A DNA stretch of 39,702 nucleotides, taken from assembly GCA_025352525.1 (NCBI GenBank), contig JANXTG010000186.1, positions 1-39,702 on the forward strand. Direction: 5' to 3'. The position numbers and the translations under genes are program-made. The notes below the pieces were generated by a model, which was given only the letters and a program-made list of their open reading frames with translations, was not told the DNA's origin and made no database searches. Source of the stretch: Ferruginibacter sp. GTDB lineage: Bacteria; Bacteroidota; Bacteroidia; Chitinophagales; Chitinophagaceae. Of this stretch, positions 17,701 through 25,520 are shown piece by piece; the stretch's first letter is position 1; each line of letters opens with the position of its first letter.

Positions 17701-18348
17701 AACTTTGAAAAAGATGTAACTGGTATGTATATAAGTGGTCATCCGCTGGATGATTTTAAATTTGAACTAACACATTATGGTATTAGTCCCCTATCAGAAT
17801 TTATCGACATAAAAAATGCTGTAGACAGTATTCCACCATCAAGAATATTCAGACTGGCAGGATTGGTAACAGATGGGCAACACCGTGTTACAAAAACTGG
17901 TAAAAATTTTGGTATTCTGAATATGGAAGATTTTAGTGGTAAGACTGATTTTGCTATGTTTAGTGAAGATTATGTAAAATTTAATAAGTACTTAGAAAAA
18001 GGAACAATAATTATGATGGAAGGTGGCTTTAAACAACGGTACAACAGTGACAAGTATGAATTTAAAATTAGCAGGCTTCATTTACTTGAAACCGTAAAAT
18101 CGTCATTAACCAAAGAGGTAAAAATAGAAATTCAACCTGAAAATATAAAAGAGGATATGATTAATTTTATTGAAACGAATGTAAAAGATCATCCAGGCAA
18201 AACCACTTTAAAATTTATAATAAAAGATTTTGAAGATAAAATGAAAATAGGGTTATATACACTGGAAAAAAGTTTTACCATGAATGATGACATGGCAATT
18301 TATTTAAATAACAGAAATGACATTGGTGTAAGTGTACTGACAGCATAG
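14728..18348 (+). CDS. dnaE: DNA polymerase III subunit alpha
   Basis: The replicative polymerase, 1206 residues from ATG 14728. The N-terminal PHP domain opens with HLHVHTQFSLLDG. The polymerase core has the catalytic Asp419/Asp421 in MPDIDTDFDDEGRQK, and GPGRGSAAGSVVAY precedes it. Downstream come the fingers/thumb region (KMDFLGLKTLSIL, ALYRPGPM, YQEQVM), the helix-hairpin-helix region, and a C-terminal OB fold (~residue 1010 on, RIFRLAGLVTDGQHRVTKTGKNFGILNMEDFSG). An upstream TTG at 14710 would add six residues ahead of the conserved MNFSHLHVH start and is less likely. It is DnaE-type, without the exonuclease domain of PolC. Confidence 0.97.
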   Translation: MNFSHLHVHTQFSLLDGAASIKNLYKKAISDGMPAIAISDHGNMFGAFEFVKEAYKHKNDDGTLKVKPIVGCEFYITTDRTRKTFTKEEKDPRNHQILLAKNDIGYKNLVKLTSLGYIEGMYSKYPRIDKQLIHKYHEGLIATTCCLGALVPQTILKKGEAEGENEFKWWLNIFQEDYYVELQRHGIPDQNKVNTVLLKFAKKYNVKVIASNDSHYVEQEDFNAHDILLCINTGEKQTTPANREFSDDDVITKNKRFGFPNDQFFLKSQKQMIEVFQDLPEAIDNTNEIVDKVELLDLKRDILLPHFTVPANFKSQDDYLQNLTWSGAKNRYQILSPTTEERIQFELGVIKEMGFAGYFLIVSDFIRAGREIGVFIGPGRGSAAGSVVAYCIGITNIDPIKYNLLFERFLNPERKSMPDIDTDFDDEGRQKVIDYVVEKYGKNQVAQIITYGTMAAKSSIADVARVMDLPLQQSRALSGLVPERPGMNLKRLLTAPITKKEGEKTGEVSLEDKEQLQPDDVEKIKKLREFYNGTDELAKVLHEAEKLEGSVRNTGIHASAIIIAPKDLTELLPVATSKESELWLTQIEGNSIEEAGVIKMDFLGLKTLSILKTALALIKQHHGVTIEIDNISLEDEKTYNLYKQADTNATFQFESPGMQKYLRELKPDKFGDLIAMNALYRPGPMAYIPNFIARKNGKQEVSYDLPEMQEYLEETYGITVYQEQVMLLSQKLGGFSMGQADILRKAMGKKDRKTLDKVKGIFMEGALAKGHPSKALEKIWKDWEDFAQYAFNKSHSVCYAFVAYQTGYLKAHYPAEYMAAVLNHAGSIEKITFNMEECKRMGLKVLGPDINESNNGFAVNEEGEIRFGFSGMKGVGENAIENIVEERNKHGKYKDVFDVVKRVNLRAVSKKTLESLIYSGSFDCFKDMHRAQYFFSAPGDVASLDKIIKFGSVFQSQAAGSANTLFGDLQMPDIVPPKLAQSLPFQLIEKLNFEKDVTGMYISGHPLDDFKFELTHYGISPLSEFIDIKNAVDSIPPSRIFRLAGLVTDGQHRVTKTGKNFGILNMEDFSGKTDFAMFSEDYVKFNKYLEKGTIIMMEGGFKQRYNSDKYEFKISRLHLLETVKSSLTKEVKIEIQPENIKEDMINFIETNVKDHPGKTTLKFIIKDFEDKMKIGLYTLEKSFTMNDDMAIYLNNRNDIGVSVLTA

Positions 18349-18398
18349 CAGAATTATATCAGAATATTTTTTTATCCTCCTATTGTGGATATGTCAAT

Positions 18399-18430
18399 TA
18401 TGCAAACTTTGCATACTGGTTATACATTTG
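18399..18430 (+). promoter_or_regulatory. Operator-like palindrome and -7 element upstream of trxA
   Basis: TATGCAAACTTTGCATA (18399-18415) is a perfect palindrome with 8-bp arms and a central C. Seven bases on, TACATTTG (18423-18430) matches the TAnnTTTG -7 consensus exactly. The palindrome occupies the place where a -33 element would lie, and no TTG is found there, which suggests an activator site or a repressor site covering the promoter. The leader to the trxA ATG would be about 50 bases. Confidence 0.5.
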
Positions 18431-18486
18431 TGGTATTTATTAAAAAGCAGTCTATTTAACTGCAGTTCAAAATTAAAAATTTTATT

Positions 18487-18804
18487 ATGGCACTAGAATT
18501 CACAGATTCAAATTTTAAAACAGAAGTATTAGATTCAGATAAATTAACTGTAGTTGATTTTTGGGCAGAATGGTGTGGCCCTTGCCGTGCTATCGGACCG
18601 GTAATTGCTGAACTTGCAAAAGAATATGAAGGTGTAATTAACGTAGGTAAATTAAATGTTGATCAAAACCCTCAGATTTCTACAACCTACGGCATTACAA
18701 GTATTCCAGCTATATTGTTTCTTAAAAATGGAGAAGTTGTAGATAAACTAGTTGGAGCACAACCAAAAGCAAATTTTGTTAAGAAGATAGAAGCATTAAA
18801 ATAA
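18487..18804 (+). CDS. trxA: Thioredoxin
   Basis: A 105-residue classical thioredoxin with the active site W29-C30-G-P-C33 in FWAEWCGPCRAIGPV, the cis-proline in SIPAI and the FLKNGEVVDKLVGA C-terminal half. It is a general cytoplasmic disulfide reductase and is the electron donor expected for the MsrA encoded in this window. No signal peptide. It stands alone between dnaE and a bidirectional terminator. Confidence 0.97.
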   Translation: MALEFTDSNFKTEVLDSDKLTVVDFWAEWCGPCRAIGPVIAELAKEYEGVINVGKLNVDQNPQISTTYGITSIPAILFLKNGEVVDKLVGAQPKANFVKKIEALK

Positions 18805-18822
18805 AAAAATTTAAAATATACA

Positions 18823-18852
18823 AATCCCCGTTTTCATATCAAAACGGGGATT
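18823..18852. terminator. Bidirectional terminator between trxA and the MFS gene
   Basis: AATCCCCGTTTT (18823-18834) and AAAACGGGGATT (18841-18852) form a perfect 12-bp stem with a CATATC loop, between convergent genes. It lies 18 bp after trxA and 7 bp beyond the MFS stop. Confidence 0.85.
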
Positions 18853-18859
18853 CTTTATG

Positions 18860-20128
18860 CTAATTTTCTATTGCAATTACATCTTCTTCGCTATGTTTAT
18901 ATCGAAACAACAATAAAAAGAAAACTAAAATAATAAATGCATATACGGCAAAACTAAACCAGATACTTTGCCAATCTTTAACACCAACATTATTTACAGT
19001 TGTAGTAAAATAATCTACTATTTTGCCTGCGAACAAACCGCCGAAAATAGCACCAAGCCCATTAGTCATAAGCATAAATAATCCTTGTGCACTGGATCTA
19101 ATTTTGCTATCAGTCTGTTTTTCAACATATAATGAACCGGATATATTAAAAAAATCAAATGCCATTCCATATACTACCATAGACATTATTAGGAAAATAA
19201 AACCAGAACCTGGGTTACCGATTCCAAATAATCCAAATCGTAATACCCAAGCTGAAAGACTTATAAGCATTACTTTCTTTATACCATAGCGTTTTAACAC
19301 AAATGGGATTGTTAATATAAATAAGGTTTCAGAAATTTGAGAAAGCGAAATCATAATATTTGAATGCTTTACTGCAAAAGAATTCTTATAAACATCAACC
19401 GTTCCAAAATCCAATAAGAAAGAAGTTCCAAACATATTAGTTATCTGCAAAGCTGCTCCAATCAGCATAGCAAATAAAAAGAAAACTGCCATCTTTTTGT
19501 CTTTAAACAGAACAAAAGCATCCAGTCCTAATATTTGAGAAAAACTTTTTTTCTCTATGCTTTTATTTATGTTACAAGCAGGAAGGGTAAAACAAAACAT
19601 AGCTGTGGCTACTTCCGCAACTGCCGCAAAATTAAATTGTTTGTTATTGCCTGTCCATCCGAGCAAATCTACTAACCACTCTGCCACAATAAATCCAATT
19701 GTACCCCAAACTCTTATAGGTGCAAAGCTTTTTTGAACATCAAAATTATTCTTGGAAAGTAAGGTATAAGAAACAGAATTGCTTAAAGCAATAGTAGGCA
19801 TATAAAAGCAACTTGTAAAAAAGATTGCATAATACAAATCGTTAGCGTTAGTAAGTGTGCCTGCATAATACAAACAAACTCCGGCAAGTAAATGGCATAT
19901 TCCCAAAACTATTTCCGCACGCAGATACTTATCTGCAATAATTCCCATGAGAGCGGGCATAAATAAACTGGCCCAACCCATTGTTCCGTAAGTTGATCCC
20001 ACAAGGCTTCCCCTAACACTCATATCGCCGGGTAAGGTAAACATATACCCACCAAGTGAAATTAACCAAATACCCCACACAAAGAACTGAAGAAAATTCA
20101 TTGTTATCAGCCGAAAATTTAAATTCAT
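18860..20128 (-). CDS. MFS transporter, nucleoside:H+ symporter (NupG/XapB-like) family
   Basis: A 422-residue integral membrane protein with about 12 hydrophobic segments, matching the NHS family of the major facilitator superfamily. The start RLITMNFLQFFVWGIWLISLGGYM and the block GTMGWASLFMPALMGIIADKYLRAE are characteristic, as is FAPIRVWGTIGFIVAEW. It probably imports nucleosides with protons across the inner membrane; the exact substrate is not visible. It diverges from mqnE across 199 bp that contains a perfect 17-bp palindrome 59 bp before this start. The C-terminus ends in a charged cytoplasmic tail (RYKHSEEDVIAIEN). Confidence 0.88.
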   Translation of the reverse strand: MNLNFRLITMNFLQFFVWGIWLISLGGYMFTLPGDMSVRGSLVGSTYGTMGWASLFMPALMGIIADKYLRAEIVLGICHLLAGVCLYYAGTLTNANDLYYAIFFTSCFYMPTIALSNSVSYTLLSKNNFDVQKSFAPIRVWGTIGFIVAEWLVDLLGWTGNNKQFNFAAVAEVATAMFCFTLPACNINKSIEKKSFSQILGLDAFVLFKDKKMAVFFLFAMLIGAALQITNMFGTSFLLDFGTVDVYKNSFAVKHSNIMISLSQISETLFILTIPFVLKRYGIKKVMLISLSAWVLRFGLFGIGNPGSGFIFLIMSMVVYGMAFDFFNISGSLYVEKQTDSKIRSSAQGLFMLMTNGLGAIFGGLFAGKIVDYFTTTVNNVGVKDWQSIWFSFAVYAFIILVFFLLLFRYKHSEEDVIAIEN

Positions 20129-20186
20129 TATTTATATTTTACTCAAATGTGGTTATCAAACATTGAATTGGTAAGTTATTAAATTA

Positions 20187-20203
20187 TTATTTGCTGCAAA
20201 TAA
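20187..20203. promoter_or_regulatory. Perfect 17-bp palindrome between the MFS gene and mqnE
   Basis: TTATTTGCTGCAAATAA has perfect 8-bp arms around a central T. It lies 59 bp before the MFS start and 125 bp before mqnE, so an operator mainly for the MFS gene is likely. On the minus strand it overlaps a near-consensus -7 (TTTATTTG), which would suit a repressor. Confidence 0.45.
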
Positions 20204-20303
20204 AATATATTTTATCAGTATTTATTATAAATAAAGATTGTTGTAATTCCCTTTAAAGTAAAACTAAAATTTTTATAATAAATACCTAAGACATTATGTT
20301 TCG

Positions 20304-20311
20304 TAGATTTG
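20304..20311 (+). promoter_or_regulatory. Candidate -7 element for mqnE
   Basis: TAGATTTG matches the TAnnTTTG consensus exactly and ends 17 bases before the mqnE ATG. No clear -33 TTG is present at 19-20 bp spacing. Confidence 0.35.
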
Positions 20312-20327
20312 ATAAAACTTAATATTA

Positions 20328-21467
20328 ATGAGTGTTTCAATTGATACTTTAATAAATTTTACAACTGATATTTCTTTAAAAAGTATTGCCATAAAAGTAA
20401 AAAATGCTGAACGCATTACTGATGATGAGTGCTTAGACTTATTTGAAAAAGCTGATTTACCTTTTGTAGGTTCTCTGGCAAATTATATAAGAGAGAAATT
20501 TCATGGAGATAAAACATATTTTAATAGAAATTTTCATATTGAACCTACCAATGTATGTGTTTTCAGTTGCAAATTTTGCTCTTATTCTCGGCTGTACGCA
20601 AACAAAGATGAAGGCTGGGAATTAAGTATTGACCAAATGCTCGATATTGTAAAAAGTTATGACGGCAAACCAATTACTGAAGTTCATATTGTTGGAGGAG
20701 TCCATCCAAAAATGAATATGACTTATTTTATTGAACTCATCCAAAAAATACATGCCTACCGACCGAATCTTCACGTGAAAGGCTTTACAGCAGTTGAATT
20801 GGATTATATGTTTCGCAAGGCTAAGCTTACTGTTGAAGAAGGAATGCAGGCGCTTAAAGATGCTGGATTACAATCTCTTCCTGGTGGAGGTGCAGAAATT
20901 TTTCATCAAGATATAAGAAAAGAAATTGCCGGAGATAAAGTAACGGGAGAAGGTTGGTTACATATTCATGAAGTAGCACATAATCTAGGTATCCCCAGTA
21001 ATGCAACGATGTTGTATGGCCATATTGAAAAGTACGAACATAGAATTGATCACATGCGGAAGTTGAGAGATTTACAGGATAAAACACATGGCTTTAATAC
21101 ATTCATACCACTAAAATTTAGGAACAGTAACAATGATATGAGTTACGTGCAGGAAAGCACAGTAACAGAAGACATGCGCATGTATGCAATAGCAAGAATT
21201 TATTTAGATAATTTTCCTCATCTAAAAGCATATTGGCCAATGCTTGGCAGGCAAAATGCTCAGCTAACATTATCTTTCGGCGTAAATGATATTGATGGAA
21301 CTATAGATGACACTACAAAGATTTATAGTATGGCAGGAAGTGAAGAACAAACCCCAACGATGACTACAGAAGATCTTGTAATGCTTATCAGTCAGGTTAA
21401 AAGGAAAGCAATAGAAAGAGATACTTTGTACAATGAAATAAGAGATTACAGTATTAGTTTAAACTAA
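20328..21467 (+). CDS. mqnE: Aminofutalosine synthase (radical SAM)
   Basis: A 379-residue radical-SAM enzyme of the futalosine route to menaquinone. It joins 3-[(1-carboxyvinyl)oxy]benzoate to SAM to give aminofutalosine. The [4Fe-4S] cysteines are Cys77, Cys81 and Cys84 in NVCVFSCKFCSYSR. The MqnE subgroup is favoured over MqnC by the FNRNFHIEPTNVC context, TEVHIVGGVHP, the SLPGGGAEIF block and the ending GSEEQTPTMTTEDLVMLI...ERDTLYN. The presence of this gene implies that the organism makes menaquinone through futalosine rather than MenF-MenD. No other mqn gene is adjacent. It is monocistronic, ended by a strong terminator. Confidence 0.93.
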   Translation: MSVSIDTLINFTTDISLKSIAIKVKNAERITDDECLDLFEKADLPFVGSLANYIREKFHGDKTYFNRNFHIEPTNVCVFSCKFCSYSRLYANKDEGWELSIDQMLDIVKSYDGKPITEVHIVGGVHPKMNMTYFIELIQKIHAYRPNLHVKGFTAVELDYMFRKAKLTVEEGMQALKDAGLQSLPGGGAEIFHQDIRKEIAGDKVTGEGWLHIHEVAHNLGIPSNATMLYGHIEKYEHRIDHMRKLRDLQDKTHGFNTFIPLKFRNSNNDMSYVQESTVTEDMRMYAIARIYLDNFPHLKAYWPMLGRQNAQLTLSFGVNDIDGTIDDTTKIYSMAGSEEQTPTMTTEDLVMLISQVKRKAIERDTLYNEIRDYSISLN

Positions 21468-21520
21468 CCTGAAAATTAAAATTTTAATCGATCTTGTTAA
21501 TTAAATCTCATAAAAATTTA

Positions 21521-21553
21521 AAAACCCCATTCAAATTAATGAATGGGGTTTTT
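21521..21553. terminator. Bidirectional terminator between mqnE and the OmpA gene
   Basis: CCCCATTCA (21525-21533) and TGAATGGGG (21540-21548) form a 9-bp stem with an AATTAA loop, flanked by AAAA on the left and TTTTT on the right, so it can work for both convergent genes. Confidence 0.87.
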
Positions 21554-21576
21554 ATTTATACTTTATCAATCTTTAT

Positions 21577-22917
21577 TTAGAAATTTCTAACTGTCATTTC
21601 TGTTCTTCTGTTTTTTGCACGACCCGCAGCTGTTTTATTGTCTGCTACCGGTTTTGTTTCGCCGTATCCTGCAGACTTTAAACGAGTTTCAACAACTCCC
21701 TTACTAACAAGATAATTTTTTACAGCTCCTGCACGGTTGTCAGAAAGAACCTGGTTGCTTTCGTCAGAACCTTGAGCATCTGTATGACCATCAATATCAA
21801 TCATCAATGTTTCATCATCTTTCATCAATTTTACAACTTCATCTAAAGATTTAAATGACTTAGGTAACAGTTTAAAACTACCTGTGGAAAAGAATACATT
21901 TTTGGCTGCAAAGTTAATTTTCTCGATAACTTCTTTTGCAATCACTGGGCAACCCTGGTTACTTGCAGGACCAACACGTGTAGGACATTTATCTTCTTCA
22001 TCATTTACACCATCACCATCAGTATCCGGTATTGGACAACCCTGGTAACGTGCTAAACCTTTTACAGTTGGGCATTTATCTAATTCGTCATTAATACCAT
22101 CCCCGTCAGTATCAGGTATTGGGCAACCCTGGTATTTTGCAACACCTGCAACATCGGGACATTTATCTTCAGCATCAGGAATACCATCGCCATCTCTGTC
22201 AGGACAACCCTGTAAAGAAACCAATCCTGCAACATCAGGACATTTATCATCTGCATCCAAAACACCATCACCGTCACGATCTAAAACGATTGGTGGAGGT
22301 GGCGGAGCCATTACAACAGCCTTTGGCTTGGAAAAATTTTGAGCTATACCTAAAGAGTAAAATAAATTATCCTTTAAAATATCTTTTGTCAGTGAGAAAC
22401 GATATTGTGCTTGAATGAAAACATAACTTACACTTCTAAAGTTTAACTGAACCCCTAAACCCGTAGGAACATATGCACCAAATTTTCTACTATAGTAGCC
22501 TCCACCAACGCCTGCTGTCAAAAACGGAGCAATAAAAGAATTATCACCGTATGGTCTAAAATTTAGAGTGGGCTCCAATTCTATTCCTACATTTTGTTTA
22601 TCATTACTTATTGAATTTCTATCTTCAGTTTGATAATCATGAAAAATTAATCCGGCTCTTGTAGAAAAATCAATTGTTTTAGTCAACCCTTTCCAATAAG
22701 ACAAAGAGAATCCAAAATCCATATCTTGAATTTTGGTAAAGGTCCTTGGTCCTCCTGAATTTTTAAATGTTTCTGGGGTCTTAATATCCAAAGCATTAAA
22801 ATGGATTCCAATCAAATTCCCTTTTATTGGAGAAGAATATTTGCTATTCATCATTTGTGCAGAAGCACATGCGACTACAACAAGAAATGAAAATAATAGC
22901 GTAAGTTTTTGTTTCAT
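21577..22917 (-). CDS. OmpA family outer membrane protein with TSP3 calcium-binding repeats
   Basis: A 446-residue outer membrane protein. Signal peptide residues 1-21. Residues ~22-200 form a predicted 8-stranded-type beta-barrel. A proline-rich hinge (APPPPP, ~204-209) leads to four thrombospondin type 3 repeats at ~213-325, each of the DxDGDGxxDxxDKCP type, which bind calcium in known proteins. Residues ~330-446 are an OmpA peptidoglycan-binding domain with Asp380 (IDGHTDAQG) and Arg395 (LSDNRAGAV) for DAP contact. It should tether the outer membrane to the cell wall. The protein ends in Phe. A promoter candidate lies about 75 bp upstream, and the leader contains small hairpins. Confidence 0.93.
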   Translation of the reverse strand: MKQKLTLLFSFLVVVACASAQMMNSKYSSPIKGNLIGIHFNALDIKTPETFKNSGGPRTFTKIQDMDFGFSLSYWKGLTKTIDFSTRAGLIFHDYQTEDRNSISNDKQNVGIELEPTLNFRPYGDNSFIAPFLTAGVGGGYYSRKFGAYVPTGLGVQLNFRSVSYVFIQAQYRFSLTKDILKDNLFYSLGIAQNFSKPKAVVMAPPPPPIVLDRDGDGVLDADDKCPDVAGLVSLQGCPDRDGDGIPDAEDKCPDVAGVAKYQGCPIPDTDGDGINDELDKCPTVKGLARYQGCPIPDTDGDGVNDEEDKCPTRVGPASNQGCPVIAKEVIEKINFAAKNVFFSTGSFKLLPKSFKSLDEVVKLMKDDETLMIDIDGHTDAQGSDESNQVLSDNRAGAVKNYLVSKGVVETRLKSAGYGETKPVADNKTAAGRAKNRRTEMTVRNF

Positions 22918-22942
22918 AAATTTTGAATTTAATTAAATAAGT

Positions 22943-22972
22943 AATCTTACAAAGATTTCCCCGCTAGTAGCG
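22943..22972 (-). other. Two small hairpins in the leader of the OmpA gene
   Basis: AATCTT/AAGATT (22943-22948 with 22952-22957, 3-base loop) and CGCTA-G-TAGCG (22962-22972) lie between the predicted transcription start and the start codon at 22917. The second has too short a loop for a full RNA stem and may instead be a protein site. Confidence 0.3.
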
Positions 22973-22988
22973 TAGAAATAAATAAAGA

Positions 22989-23019
22989 CAAAAGTAAGTT
23001 CAATATCTATACCAATCAA
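22989..23019 (-). promoter_or_regulatory. Promoter candidate for the OmpA/TSP3 gene
   Basis: On the minus strand TTG (23019-23017) is followed after 20 bp by TACTTTTG (22996-22989), an exact TAnnTTTG -7 element. The implied leader is about 65 bases. Confidence 0.55.
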
Positions 23020-23120
23020 GAATTTTTAACATTTAAATAATTTTTAAGTTCGATTAATATTAATAAGGTAATTTATAATTTAGATAATCCCTAAAATGGT
23101 GCTTTGTGAAATGTATTTTT

Positions 23121-23150
23121 TTATTTAAGAAAAATAATCTGCTATATTTG
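23121..23150 (+). promoter_or_regulatory. Promoter of tRNA-Arg
   Basis: TATATTTG (23143-23150) is an exact match to the -7 consensus, with TTA at 23121-23123 as an imperfect -33 at 19-bp spacing. The element ends 20 bases before the first tRNA base. Confidence 0.55.
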
Positions 23151-23170
23151 CAGCCCTAAATATAGGTTGA

Positions 23171-23244
<74 letters not shown>

Positions 23245-23248
23245 CAAA

Positions 23249-23286
23249 AATTAAGCAAAGCGAAACAAATTTTGCTTTGCTTAATT
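23249..23286 (+). terminator. Terminator hairpin after tRNA-Arg
   Basis: AATTAAGCAAAGC (23249-23261) and GCTTTGCTTAATT (23274-23286) are perfect 13-bp arms with a 12-base loop, starting five bases after the tRNA. A TTG inside the right arm (23277) is not a credible start for the response regulator. Confidence 0.75.
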
Positions 23287-23351
23287 ATATAATTTTTATC
23301 TCTTACAAAAAATTACTTAAAACTTCCTTCACATCAAAACTGTGGTTTGGC

Positions 23352-24029
23352 ATGAATATATTGCTAGTTGAAGACGAACCCAAAGTAGCTGATTTTCTAC
23401 GCAAAGGTTTAACAGAACTACTTTATAAGGTAGATGTTGTGTATGATGGACTTTTTGGCGAAAAGATGGCTTTAGAAAATGAATATGATCTGCTTATTTT
23501 AGATATAATTATCCCAGGTATTAATGGAATTGAATTATGTAAACGGATCAGAAAATATAAGCCCGATTTACCGATTCTTATGTTGACAGCGTTGGGAACC
23601 ACAAAAGACAAAGTATCGGGATTAGAATCAGGAGCAGATGATTATATGCAAAAACCTTTCCATTTTGATGAATTAATAGCCAGAATAAAAGCACTTACAC
23701 GAAGGGCAAACCATGTATCGCCGGGGGCAATATTTAAAGTAGCAGACCTTGAAGTAGACAGTTATAAAAAAAGTATAAAAAGGGCTGGTAAAGAAATTCA
23801 ATTAACTGCCAAAGAATTTTCATTGCTAGAGTTATTGATTGTAAATAAAAACAGGGTTTTGTCAAGAACTTTTATTGCTGAAAATGTTTGGGGATTAAAT
23901 TACGATAGAGGTACAAATTTTATTGATGTTTATATAAACTATTTGCGTGCAAAAATTGATAAAGGTTTTAATCCAATACTTATACATACAGTTATAGGAA
24001 TGGGATATGTATTAAAAACTGAGGATTAA
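23352..24029 (+). CDS. OmpR/PhoB-type response regulator, probably metal-responsive (CusR/CzcR-like)
   Basis: A 225-residue regulator from ATG 23352. The receiver domain (1-115) has the acidic pocket VEDEP and phospho-acceptor Asp51 (LLILDIIIPG), a switch Thr in MLTALG, and Lys in MQKPF. The C-terminal winged-helix DNA-binding domain (~125-225) has ELTAKEF-like QLTAKEFSLLELLI, RTFIAENVWGLNYDRGTNFIDVYINYLRAKID and a VIGMGYVL end. It is followed after 79 bp by the partner kinase and then the RND efflux genes, so it most likely controls that system. A start at TTG 23277 would place the N-terminus in the tRNA terminator and add 25 unrelated residues. Confidence 0.93.
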   Translation: MNILLVEDEPKVADFLRKGLTELLYKVDVVYDGLFGEKMALENEYDLLILDIIIPGINGIELCKRIRKYKPDLPILMLTALGTTKDKVSGLESGADDYMQKPFHFDELIARIKALTRRANHVSPGAIFKVADLEVDSYKKSIKRAGKEIQLTAKEFSLLELLIVNKNRVLSRTFIAENVWGLNYDRGTNFIDVYINYLRAKIDKGFNPILIHTVIGMGYVLKTED

Positions 24030-24108
24030 ATATTTTTAAAGACGATGTTTTTAAAAAAGTTTAATTTATCATAAAGGATTACAAAAAAAAGGATTTAATA
24101 AATTTATT

Positions 24109-25464
24109 ATGACCATCAGGGACAGGCTTTCTATACAGTTTACCTTGATATCTACATTGCTTTTGCTGGTAGTATTATCTGGAATTTACTTGTTAACAGC
24201 ACAGTACCAAAAAAACGCATTTCGTGAGCGCCTTTTAGATAGAGCTACAACTACTGCAGAATTATTTCTTGCTCAAGATAATTTATCTGAAGAAAAATTT
24301 AACGAAGTCCGAAGAAAATATCCCCAATCATTGCCGGGTGAAATAGTTCACATTTATAATGAAAACGATGTGCCGGTTTTTATAAATGCGAAAACCAATC
24401 AATGGTCAAAAGAAGTTATTGATAAAGTGAGGCTCAATAAATATTTCTATTACGCTGAAGGAAATAAACAGACAGTTGGTATTTATTATATAGATAATTC
24501 AGGAAACTTTACCGTATTATTATCAGCTATTGATTCTTATGGTTTGCAACAAATGCAACAACTTTTTTGGTTAATGGTTGTAGCATTTTTTATCTCTTTT
24601 TTTATAATGCTATTTACAGGTAGGTTATTTTCTAAAATTGCCTTATACCCGATTACCAAAGTTATAAATGAGGTAAAATTTATTCGTGCCACAAGTTTAC
24701 ATAAACGTCTACAAATAAAACCCAGTAAAGATGAAATTAATGAGCTTGCTATAACTTTTAATAATTTATTAGAACATCTTGAACAGTCATTTGAATCTCA
24801 AAGTTCTTTTGTAGCTCATGCTTCTCATGAATTAAGAACTCCTTTTACTACAATCATTGGTGATATAGAAGTTACGCTTGCTCAAAATAGAAATAGCATA
24901 GAGTATAAAGAAACACTTAAAAGAGTATTAATTGAAGCTGAGAAATTGAATGATTTACTCAACGATTTGTTTCAGTTGACCCAATCAAATATTGATATTA
25001 CCGCTTTTGAAGATGTGCGGCTCGATGAAATTTTATGGCAGGTAAAAGATGAATGGATGAATAGAATTGCAGGAAGTAATATTGAATTGCATTATGATTT
25101 ACCCACAGATACAAAAAAATATACCATAAGCGGTAATCATCAACTGCTATATGTTGCAATAGGAAACATAATAAAAAATGCCCTCAAATTTTCAGATGGT
25201 AAAACAATTACCTGTAAACTTTATTTGGGAAATAATTTACCAATAATAAGTATTACAGACTTAGGAATTGGAATAAGTAAAGCCAATCTCGAAAAAATTT
25301 TTCAGCCATTTTATAGAGCGGAAAACAGTTTTGGCTACGCCGGTTTTGGCGTAGGGCTTTCACTAACCGATAAGATATTAAGATTGCACAATGCACGCAT
25401 TTCTGTCAGCTCCATTTTAGGAAAAGGAACAACATTCTTAATTTATTTTCTCCCATTAGCCTGA
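24109..25464 (+). CDS. Sensor histidine kinase, partner of the upstream regulator
   Basis: A 451-residue inner-membrane kinase. TM1 is at ~12-31, a periplasmic sensor of ~115 residues follows, and TM2 is at ~149-170. Then come a HAMP domain, a HisKA domain with His240 (VAHASHELRTPFT), and an HATPase domain with N box (IGNIIKNALKF), G1 (ITDLGIGIS), F box (FQPFYRAE) and G2 (GFGVGLSL). The periplasmic part has no His/Cys/Met clusters that would name the metal. Architecture is that of CusS/CzcS-type kinases, and the downstream pump genes support metal sensing. The signal itself is inferred, not seen. Confidence 0.92.
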   Translation: MTIRDRLSIQFTLISTLLLLVVLSGIYLLTAQYQKNAFRERLLDRATTTAELFLAQDNLSEEKFNEVRRKYPQSLPGEIVHIYNENDVPVFINAKTNQWSKEVIDKVRLNKYFYYAEGNKQTVGIYYIDNSGNFTVLLSAIDSYGLQQMQQLFWLMVVAFFISFFIMLFTGRLFSKIALYPITKVINEVKFIRATSLHKRLQIKPSKDEINELAITFNNLLEHLEQSFESQSSFVAHASHELRTPFTTIIGDIEVTLAQNRNSIEYKETLKRVLIEAEKLNDLLNDLFQLTQSNIDITAFEDVRLDEILWQVKDEWMNRIAGSNIELHYDLPTDTKKYTISGNHQLLYVAIGNIIKNALKFSDGKTITCKLYLGNNLPIISITDLGIGISKANLEKIFQPFYRAENSFGYAGFGVGLSLTDKILRLHNARISVSSILGKGTTFLIYFLPLA

Positions 25465-25520
25465 GAAAATTTTTATAAATAAATTTTAAGTACCTCTCCT
25501 ATTACAAGACATTAGAAAAC

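Noticed and set aside
22010-22290. Repetitive DNA inside the OmpA gene
   Set aside because: The repeats are the coding trace of four TSP3 protein repeats, not a CRISPR or satellite array.
23277-23351. Upstream TTG start for the response regulator
   Set aside because: It lies in the right arm of the tRNA-Arg terminator and adds 25 residues before the conserved MNILLVEDEP start.
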